Part shown: positions 57,031 to 64,000 of the stretch, in pieces | How the letters are laid out: each line of letters begins with the position of its first letter | Position numbering within the stretch: the first letter of the stretch is position 1 | DNA from: Sphingobacterium nematocida | Lineage (GTDB): Bacteria; Bacteroidota; Bacteroidia; Sphingobacteriales; Sphingobacteriaceae | Reading direction: 5' to 3' | Length of the DNA stretch: 64,000 nucleotides | NCBI RefSeq assembly: GCF_900168125.1 | Contig: NZ_FUZF01000001.1 | Span: 476,676-540,675, forward strand | Notes under the pieces: model-generated | What the model was told of the DNA's origin: nothing | Databases searched by the model: none | What the model saw: the letters and a program-made list of their open reading frames with translations, nothing else | Position numbers and translations under genes: made by a program

Positions 57031-57786
57031 ATGAAGACTATTAAATTGATCATAACAGAGTGCACTATATGGCTTTCCTACCGGAGAATCGGACGGTGCC
57101 TGTTTTCCATTTCTCTTATCTTCTTCCTAGCGGCCTGTGGCAAGGACAAAGACTATGGCATAGGAACGGAAGATGGCAAGAGCACCGTCATTAAGGATCT
57201 ACCTGGCGATGTCGACGCATCCATGAACGATGGTGCCGACGGCAAGGAAAATCGTCCCTTTCAAACCTTTCTCTTTCGCTTTCGAGACCAAAAACAAATT
57301 TGGATCAAAACGCAAGCCGACTCCGCCCAATGGCTCAAAACCAAAGAATGGGATATTGCATTTACGGGTCCCTATAACTCGGAGATTTTTGTAAACAATA
57401 GCCTCGATCCCTTCAATCCCGGGTATGAAGGTACAGCAGATCGTACCGCTGTGATATTGTTAAAACAAGCTTACCAAGGTGTAACCCTTGCCCCTTCAGA
57501 CCAAGAATTCGACAAAAGTGGGACAGGCAAAATCGGTTGGGCGTACAACTCCGAATCACTCGGATGGTTTCAGTACAGCCTCTCTACACATCTCATGCAG
57601 GCATTACCCAATCGTACCTATGCCATCCGACTTCCCGATGGAAGATATGCCAAACTACAGCTGATCAACGTTTACAAAGGCAATCCGACAGCGGTGACCA
57701 ATATGAACTGGCCATCCCCCTACTATACATTCAAATATTATGTACAGGAGGATGGAAGTAAAAACCTGGATACAAGAACACTATAA
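57031..57786 (+). CDS. hmuY: HmuY-family heme-binding lipoprotein
   Basis: A 251-residue lipoprotein from MKTIKLIITECTIWL; lipobox LAAC with the Cys at about residue 37. The body shows WDIAFTGPYNSEIFVNNS and WAYNSESLGWFQYSL, typical of HmuY proteins that take heme from host or environmental proteins and hand it to the receptor. His/Met ligand residues cannot be set by eye. It follows the receptor gene directly. Confidence 0.85.
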   Translation: MKTIKLIITECTIWLSYRRIGRCLFSISLIFFLAACGKDKDYGIGTEDGKSTVIKDLPGDVDASMNDGADGKENRPFQTFLFRFRDQKQIWIKTQADSAQWLKTKEWDIAFTGPYNSEIFVNNSLDPFNPGYEGTADRTAVILLKQAYQGVTLAPSDQEFDKSGTGKIGWAYNSESLGWFQYSLSTHLMQALPNRTYAIRLPDGRYAKLQLINVYKGNPTAVTNMNWPSPYYTFKYYVQEDGSKNLDTRTL

Positions 57787-57810
57787 ACAATTCAAAAATT
57801 ATATAAAACC

Positions 57811-58395
57811 ATGAACAGATTATTTAAAGCAGTAGCACTGGTATGTGCTTTGGTAGTAGGATTTACCTCTTGTAGTAAAGACGATGTGGAAAAAAAGCTG
57901 AGCGACACTACAGCTACGACTTCAACAGCTACGATACAGGTCCCCTCGGGAGCCAAGGTTTATTACGATTTCAAAACAAATTCTACACAGGAAAAAGACA
58001 AAGGCATGATAAGCCTTTCGGGTATGTATGGTTCAACCTTAGAGAACAACTTACCTGGAAATTATAAAATGGGGTATCTTGATAAAGAAAATGTAAGTAT
58101 AGAGAAGCTGACACTTTCTATGATACTAAGTTCAGATATAAAAGCTGCAAATAAATTAGGAATTGATGCATCTAGTGCACCGGGGGCTAGCCCTTCAACA
58201 GATCCGACCTGGATAATCTACGACTTTAAGAACAACCATGCGGTCTATCCTACAGCTAATCGCTACATCGTAATGTATAAGGGAGAGAAACCGAACGATA
58301 GCGCTGACGAACTTTATATCATCCAGGCTGCGGGTATTACAGCACTAAAAGGTGATGCTACTTACAATCTAAACGTTAAAAAATTCACAAAGTAG
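57811..58395 (+). CDS. Lipoprotein of the heme locus
   Basis: A 194-residue lipoprotein (lipobox GFTSC) with a Thr/Ser-rich linker and a beta-rich body. It contains VYYDFKTNST and WIIYDFKNNHAVYPTANRYIVMY. No clear family match; it may be a second, divergent HmuY-like protein or an accessory binding protein. It is 24 nt after hmuY in the same operon, which suggests a role in heme capture. Confidence 0.65.
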   Translation: MNRLFKAVALVCALVVGFTSCSKDDVEKKLSDTTATTSTATIQVPSGAKVYYDFKTNSTQEKDKGMISLSGMYGSTLENNLPGNYKMGYLDKENVSIEKLTLSMILSSDIKAANKLGIDASSAPGASPSTDPTWIIYDFKNNHAVYPTANRYIVMYKGEKPNDSADELYIIQAAGITALKGDATYNLNVKKFTK

Positions 58396-58641
58396 TAATC
58401 CATTGCTAAGATTGAAACATAAAAACTGGCAATAGTACTTCTAACGGTGTACACATTTTAGAGAAAGCATTCGAAGACATAATCGAGATTCAAGTCAGTT
58501 TGGAGTTTAATATAGTTGATCATATATTGGTAGTGAAGGAGGGCACGACGTTCGAAACCCTGTAGGAGCAAATAGTATCGAACTATCGTTTTTCATACAC
58601 GATAAATCAAAAATCAGCATAAAAGACAAAGAATAAATACG

Positions 58642-58649
58642 AATCTTTG
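58642..58649 (+). promoter_or_regulatory. Possible -7 box for heme oxygenase
   Basis: AATCTTTG (7 of 8 to TAnnTTTG) lies 30 nt before the heme oxygenase ATG. The 284 nt between the lipoprotein and heme oxygenase genes hold no other gene I can support. Confidence 0.35.
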
Positions 58650-58679
58650 TATAGAATCGTTTTAAATAAAAGAGAAAAT

Positions 58680-59243
58680 ATGTTAAGTCAAAATATCAAA
58701 GAAAGCACTCACACTGCTCATCAAAAAACAGAAGGCATTGTCGTTCGTCAGTTAAAAGCTATCCGTTCAGAGGCCGATTACGCCGAAGTACTTAAAGGAT
58801 TTTACGCCTATTTCCGCGCTGTAGAAAATAATATCGCTCCTTTCGTAACTACAGCGGTATTACCAGATCTAACAGACCGTCGTAACTCTTCTTACATCAA
58901 AAAGGACATCGAAGCTCTTGGCAGCAATGTAGATAACCTCCCAGACGCTACTGCACCAGTAGTAAACAATGTATTGGAAGCCCTCAGTTCGTTGTACGTA
59001 TTGGAAGGATCTATCATGGGTGGGCCTTACATCGTTCAGATGCTCCACAAATACGGTATTGAGCGTGGCACGTCCTTTTTCGAAGGTTATGGCGCCAATA
59101 GTGGACAGATGTGGGCGGGATTCACTGCAGTATTGAACCAATATGGTGAAAATCCTGAAACACATCAGACAGCTATTGACATGGCCAACCAAACATTCCA
59201 ACAGTTTGGCGAAGTATTTTCCGGAATACTTTCGACCAACTAA
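58680..59243 (+). CDS. Heme oxygenase
   Basis: A 187-residue heme oxygenase from ATG (MLSQNIKEST). The proximal His is in ESTHTAHQKTEG (H14 most likely), and the distal helix LYVLEGSIMGGPYIV has the Gly-x-x-x-Gly-like flexible segment. It opens heme to biliverdin, CO and iron. Its place at the end of the heme operon links uptake with iron release. Similar in size to BphO/HmuO type enzymes. Confidence 0.88.
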   Translation: MLSQNIKESTHTAHQKTEGIVVRQLKAIRSEADYAEVLKGFYAYFRAVENNIAPFVTTAVLPDLTDRRNSSYIKKDIEALGSNVDNLPDATAPVVNNVLEALSSLYVLEGSIMGGPYIVQMLHKYGIERGTSFFEGYGANSGQMWAGFTAVLNQYGENPETHQTAIDMANQTFQQFGEVFSGILSTN

Positions 59244-59259
59244 CAAAGTCATAACATAA

Positions 59260-59298
59260 AAAGAAAAGCGCATCCTCGTTGAGGATGCGCTTTTCTTT
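59260..59298. terminator. Bidirectional terminator
   Basis: A perfect 18-bp stem (59260-59277 with 59281-59298) with a 3-nt loop, A-rich on one side and T-rich on the other, between convergent heme oxygenase and susD genes. Confidence 0.9.
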
Positions 59299-59316
59299 AA
59301 GATCCAGTATCATCGC

Positions 59317-60864
59317 CTAATTGACCTTATTCCACCACAACTTAGTATTGATCACATCATCCCCCTGTCGGGCCAGGGCCTCCCTGTAGCTTGTTCTATT
59401 GGTACTCTGTTCCTTTAGCGGATAGATAAAGCGGCTAGGAATCCCGTCTCCTACTTCAGGTACAAACGGATAAGAGACCTGTGCACCTTTTACAGTCCCA
59501 GACCATACGATATCCCCTTTTTTCACTAAGAATAACGGATATCCTGTCCTTCTGATTTCGGACCAGCTCTCTATCCCCTGGTTAAATAGGGCGATATATT
59601 TCTGGCTTAAGACATTTTCCTTGTTTGCTGCCGGTAGCGTGTTCAGATAAGCCTCCACATCCGCAGGGCTTACCTGCCACTTCTCTAAAGAAGCACGGAC
59701 AGCCTTTCGGTAAGACTGTTCATCCCATCCCCTTCGTTCCGAAATCAAAAACTCAACTTCGGCATACTCCATCAACACCTCAGCGTAATTGGCTGCATTA
59801 ATAACAGCACCTGGCAGCGATATGGAATCCACGGGAAACAAATCGCCCGCAGCCAAAGGCAAACCATAAGGTTGCCCCACGTAAGCCCCCTTACTATTAG
59901 GTTTGGCAAATACCTTCAGACGAGGATCTAAAATCTTAAAAGGCCCCCTTTTACCATTTAACACTTCCACAAGAACATGTGATACTGCAAAGTCCTTTCG
60001 ATTTGCCGTGACCGTAGCCTGATACAATGGAGCCTCATTCGGTGATGAGCTGGAATATTTAAATACAGCATTATCCCCATTCGATCCAAAAACCCCTTTC
60101 GTCAATGCATCATTTATATGTTCTGTCGCTACCCCCGGTAATCTGTGGGCGATACGGTTTGCGAGACGTAGACGCAGACTATTGGCAAACTTAGCCCACT
60201 TCAAATTGTCGCCATCATAAATGATGTCTGTATTTTTAAAAGTTTGCTGCGTACTATATTTCAGTAGCGTATCTGCGGACTGTTTCAATTCATTTAAGAT
60301 ATCGACATATATCTTTTCCTGCGAAGCATACTTGGGTGTCAGGTTATCAGGGTCTTGCTGCAGTGCCTCAAAATCAGGATCATTGTTACCATAGGATTGA
60401 TAAGGCACATCGCCAAAGACATCCGTTAAATTATGAAAAGCATAGGACTTCAATATACGTGCTACCGCTATCTGATTGACGTTTGTTCCTGCGCCGCCCA
60501 GCGTCACCCGATTTTTGGTAAGCTCAGCTGAATTCAGCTTGATTATTTCATTAAAGTTATTGAGTGCACGGTTCAGTCCAGTCCAAAAAATGTCCGAGTA
60601 ATTTACGGGCATCATATAGCGGGATTGATCCGTATAGATATTCTGGCTAAAGTATTGCGCATATAATTGCGCTCCACGCAGATTCAATTCCGGGTTTCGT
60701 ACGGTATTCATCAATAACTTCTCTCCACTCACCAACAGACTGGAAGTACTCACGGCCGATGGTCTATTGGGATCGGCATTGATCTCCTCAAAGGTACGAT
60801 CCGAACAGCCCGTAAGCTGTAGTCCCAAAAGTAACAGCCCTATTATATATCTAAAATCTCTCAT
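59317..60864 (-). CDS. SusD/RagB-type outer-membrane lipoprotein
   Basis: A 515-residue SusD-like protein with lipobox LTGC. Helical TPR-like regions include NFNEIIKLNSAELTKNR and AVARILKSYAFHNLTDVFGDVPYQSY, with a C-terminal RRTGYPLFLVKKG region typical of the SusD_RagB family. It caps the TonB receptor encoded upstream and binds the nutrient at the surface. No polysaccharide-degrading gene is adjacent, so the substrate is unknown. Intact, but its partner susC is broken. Confidence 0.9.
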   Translation of the reverse strand: MRDFRYIIGLLLLGLQLTGCSDRTFEEINADPNRPSAVSTSSLLVSGEKLLMNTVRNPELNLRGAQLYAQYFSQNIYTDQSRYMMPVNYSDIFWTGLNRALNNFNEIIKLNSAELTKNRVTLGGAGTNVNQIAVARILKSYAFHNLTDVFGDVPYQSYGNNDPDFEALQQDPDNLTPKYASQEKIYVDILNELKQSADTLLKYSTQQTFKNTDIIYDGDNLKWAKFANSLRLRLANRIAHRLPGVATEHINDALTKGVFGSNGDNAVFKYSSSSPNEAPLYQATVTANRKDFAVSHVLVEVLNGKRGPFKILDPRLKVFAKPNSKGAYVGQPYGLPLAAGDLFPVDSISLPGAVINAANYAEVLMEYAEVEFLISERRGWDEQSYRKAVRASLEKWQVSPADVEAYLNTLPAANKENVLSQKYIALFNQGIESWSEIRRTGYPLFLVKKGDIVWSGTVKGAQVSYPFVPEVGDGIPSRFIYPLKEQSTNRTSYREALARQGDDVINTKLWWNKVN

Positions 60865-60870
60865 GACTAT

Positions 60871-63655
60871 CTAAAATTTAACGTTTACATTAAAACCATA
60901 CGTTAGCGGAGTGGGAATATTTCCTCCCTCGATACCCTGCACGTTTCCACCACTCGAAGTAAACTCCGGATCGATATACTTGCTCTTCGTATATATATTC
61001 CACAGGTTGCGGCCATACAGAGACACGCCCACATCTTTAATTACCTTACTATTATTTATTTTAAAGTTGTAACCCAATGTCACCTCGCGCAGCTTGACAA
61101 ATGTTGCATCAAAAATAGAGAAAGCGGTAGGTCCATTATACTCATTCCGGGCCCATTGCTGTGCTGTCACCTTCGTATCATTTTCACGGACATTGCCTAC
61201 CGAATATGTACCATCAGCGTTAAAATCAACATCAGCTTTAACGCCGTCGAGCACTACACCCGTTTCCCGGATGTTGTTGGCAGCAGTCTTGTCCAGTATA
61301 CCGGCATACATTCCCACTTTATAGGTCTGTGAGAAAAAGCTTCCCCCTACTCTGCCATCGATCAGAAAGCCCAAATTAAACCCCTTATAGCGGAATTGAT
61401 TCTGAAAGCCAAAAATATACTTAGGCAATACAGATCCCAAGGGCACAAGTTGTGATGTTTTCATATACACACCATCCTTATCCAGTACCTTACGACCATC
61501 TTCAGCATACACAAAATCATAACCTAAAAACTGTCCATAGGTTTCTCCTTCCCGAGCTACCAGATTAACCAGACCATCACTCAGCGTCAGCGTATTGACC
61601 ATATCATCTATATGTATCACCCTGTTCTGATTTCTAGACCAGTTCAATACTGTATTCCACTCAAAATCTGTCTTGCGGATAGGAGTCCCAGTCAATGTCA
61701 CCTCGATCCCTTTATTGTTTATTTTACCGGCATTAAGCACCTTCGCTTCATAGCCAAAAGAAGAAGAAACAGGAACTGGCAATATCTGATTACGAGAATC
61801 ATTATTGTAATACGTCACATCCAGTCCCAATCTATTTCTAAAAAACTGCAACTGTAAACCAGTCTCCCAAGAGCTTGTGATCTCTGGTTTTAAAACCGAA
61901 TTATTCAAAGTCTGCGGCAAGCTATTAGACGGTTTACCATCAAATGCCTGCTCCACCTCATACACCTTGGCCAGTTGGTAAGGGTCAGTATCATTACCGA
62001 CCTGAGCCCATCCTAAGCGCAGTTTAGCAAAAGATAGCCAATCGAGTTGCTTTATCCCTTCCAACTGACTAAAGACAAAACTACCGGTAAATGAAGGGTA
62101 GATAAACGAATTGTTATTGGTAGGCAAGGTAGACGACCAATCATTTCTTAATGTAGCATCTAGAAACAGATAGTCTTGATAGCCCAATGACACACTACCA
62201 TAAAGCGATGAGATACGCTTATGATAACGCCTATTATCAATCTTAACAGCCGAAGCATTTTTCAAATTATAATAATTAGGCACCACCAATCCACCCTGAG
62301 TGATCGCATAGTCTACTTTTCGCTGTTGATCCCTTAGATTGGCCCCGATATTTGCCACCAATGACCAGTTGTCCCAGTTTTTATTGGCTGTTGCCAGGAA
62401 CTCGTAATTATACTCATTCAGTGTATTTGCAGCCTCCTCATATTGAGAGGTACTCCTGGAATAAACAGCAATCCGGTCCTGCGACCTGAAACTATAGATA
62501 TCACCATGCACCTTTGCATTCAGATTCAGCCAATCATTCACCTCGTATTGCGCGCCTATGTTTCCGTAAAACCGATCACGCTGCTCTCCCATATAACTTT
62601 CGTAAGCCGACCAGAACGGATTATCAATAAAACGTGTTGCCTCTCCGGCAGCAGTATTCTGCCAACCCGTTCTGTTCCATGCCCTAGGCGTCCCGTCGGC
62701 ACGCTTATAATCTTCCAAAATCTTATAGTCTACCTGCACGGCCCCCCACTGGAATGCTTCCAGCATGATATTACGGTTCGATGCACCCGACCAGGGCTTA
62801 CCGATAGAGCTGTTCCGTACATAGTTCAGATTTGAAGTCACACGAAGTTTTCCTATTTGTGTTCCTCCCGAAAAATTCAGATTATTCCGACTCAGTTTAG
62901 CATTTGGCACTGTACCACGTACATTCTTATTGGTATACGACAATCTATAATTCGTATTGCCAGACGTTCCCGCTATCGCTAGGTTGTTGGTATTTGCCAA
63001 TCCCGTTTGAAAGAAATAGCCAACATCGTCTTTGGGATAGCTCCAAGGCGTAGGCTTTAAGTAAGCGGCTTCATCTTCCGGATCCAAAGCGTACCACTGC
63101 AGTACATCCTGTCCGTCCAGACGAGGTCCCCAACTTTCGTCCGAAGCATAATCTACAATCTTATATTCCTTTCCATTGATCTCCTGTGTTTTAAACTGAG
63201 TCGAATACCCCTGACCATATAGCTTCTGCCGCTTAGGCAATCGTACCACATGTTCCAAGTCTAGCCCCGTATTCACCGAGATATCTACGCGTTCGTCTTT
63301 AGCCGCCTTCTTGGTGGTTATGATAATAGCGCCATTCGCCGCCCTAGCGCCGTATAGCGCAGCAGCAGAAGGCCCTTTTAACACCGTTATATTCTGGATA
63401 TCATCTGGATTTATATCCTGGATTAAGTTACCCACATCTTTCCCGGCACTACCATTGATTGTCGCCGTCGTATTCAAGTCGGTATTATCTATAGGAGTTC
63501 CATCGATAACATACAGGGGCTGATTATTTCCAGCTATAGAATTGATTCCCCGCAACAGCACACGGGAAGATCCGCCCATATTTCCTCCCGACGAGATGAC
63601 CTGCAGACCGGCCACCTTACCCGAGAGTGCACTTACTGCATTCGTCGGTCGAGTC
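60871..63655 (-). pseudogene. susC/ragA TonB-dependent receptor, 5' part cut off by an IS
   Basis: The frame covers the plug from TNAVSALSGKVAGLQVISSGG through LYVIDGTPIDN and GPSAAALYGARAANGAIIITTKK and the full barrel to the C-terminal VKF. About 100 or more N-terminal residues (signal, carboxypeptidase-like domain, TonB box) are missing. An IS3-type sequence begins at about 63656, and an in-frame stop lies just inside it. The 5' part may lie beyond the IS. The GTG at 63615 is not a true start. Confidence 0.85.
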
Positions 63656-64000
63656 TGGAGTTGCTACCTTTAATGCGAGACAGATTTAATAAGTAATTAT
63701 AAATTTGTAGAGATGCATAGAAAATTTGATGATTCATTTAAGATAATGGCGGTCGATTTGAGCGTTGTTAAAGGTTCAGTAGCAGAAGTTGCAGGCGAAT
63801 TGGATATTGATCCCAGTTTACTTAGTAAATGGCGCAGGAACCCACGTTACAATGGTAATAAGGTTCTCCCGGACAATCCTAAGATAAGCCCCGAGGAACA
63901 GGAACTGAGGGTTTTGCGTAAGCGACTTAAAGATGCGGAGTTAGAGCGTGATATTCTAAAAAAGGCCATAGCCATCTTCTCCAAGGGAGACGGTCCATAT
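63656..64000 (+). mobile_element. IS3-family insertion sequence, left end only
   Basis: The element starts near TGGAGTTGCTACC at 63656 (TG-initiated terminus, inferred) and holds a partial orfA. It interrupts susC. The right end and orfB lie outside the window. Confidence 0.75.
63713..64000 (+). CDS. IS3-family transposase OrfA, 3' end outside the window
   Basis: The 96 codons present (MHRKFDDSFKIMAVDL...) form an HTH (VAEVAGELDIDPSLLSKWRR) and the coiled-coil zone LRVLRKRLKDAELERDILKK, both typical of IS3 OrfA. The frame is open to the window edge. It is transcribed opposite to the susC fragment. Confidence 0.85.
   Translation, partial: MHRKFDDSFKIMAVDLSVVKGSVAEVAGELDIDPSLLSKWRRNPRYNGNKVLPDNPKISPEEQELRVLRKRLKDAELERDILKKAIAIFSKGDGPY

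Noticed and set aside
61094..61324. ORFs opposite to susC and other large genes
   Set aside because: Shadow frames of clear coding sequence on the other strand.
1..64000. tRNA, rRNA and CRISPR arrays
   Set aside because: None seen by eye on either strand; a covariance-model scan was not possible.

Overview
The window reads as a chromosomal segment from a member of the Bacteroidota, most likely of the Sphingobacteriaceae (Sphingobacterium/Pedobacter-like). Reasons: a SusC/SusD pair, an ECF sigma / FecR (with DUF4974-like end) / STN-domain cascade, an HmuY-type heme lipoprotein, an RND metal pump fused to its outer-membrane channel, DUF4230 and DUF3050 proteins, moderately AT-rich DNA, weak Shine-Dalgarno sequences, and promoters of the Bacteroidota TAnnTTTG type. 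The genus is inference.

Layout. 1-8.7 kb: 3' part of an acyl-CoA dehydrogenase gene, a FemAB-like protein, a DtxR/MntR-type regulator with an MFS exporter, a divergent ZIP metal importer separated from them by a DtxR-like operator, a secreted cyclophilin, a DUF3050 protein and a WG-repeat protein. 8.8-13.5 kb: a TPR histidine kinase with its LuxR-type regulator and small secreted proteins, one of them behind an unusual leader ORF. 13.6-16.8 kb: TPP riboswitch followed by thiM-thiE-thiD-tenA, a thiamine salvage operon. 16.9-24.8 kb: thiolase, acyl-CoA dehydrogenase, hydroxyacyl-CoA dehydrogenase and a prpB-prpC-prpD methylcitrate operon, separated by a stretch of decayed intergenic repeats; together these burn short-chain acyl-CoAs and propionyl-CoA.

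24.8-37.3 kb: sigma factor, FecR and an STN/beta-repeat surface protein; a lipid A type acyltransferase preceded by a 34-codon membrane ORF; a PorT-like barrel; Xaa-Pro aminopeptidase and DPP IV; an exported DinB-like protein; a run of small unknown membrane proteins; an EamA exporter and a small P-loop ATPase. 37.3-45.6 kb: a leftward heavy-metal efflux operon (Cys/His-rich small protein, CzcA-CzcC fusion, CzcB, P-type ATPase) with a TetR-type palindrome in front of the pump. 45.7-49.6 kb: thioredoxin-fold protein, DUF4230 protein, bioB and a sulfatase.

49.6-59.3 kb is a complete heme acquisition locus. The leftward arm carries HmuT, HmuU, an HmuV ATPase fused to an HmuS-like heme-handling domain, and an AraC regulator. 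The rightward arm carries a TonB-dependent heme receptor, an HmuY lipoprotein, a second lipoprotein and heme oxygenase. An 18-bp perfect palindrome lies between the arms. 59.3-64 kb: susD and a susC gene cut near its 5' end by an IS3-family element that runs off the window.

The most unusual items are the HmuV-HmuS fusion; a 34-nt cassette encoding a 10-codon ORF whose TGA overlaps the ATG of two unrelated genes (bioB and a lipocalin-like gene); several start codons lying 3-8 nt after a TAnnTTTG box, which predicts leaderless mRNAs; and the sigma/FecR system aimed at a repeat protein instead of a TonB receptor.
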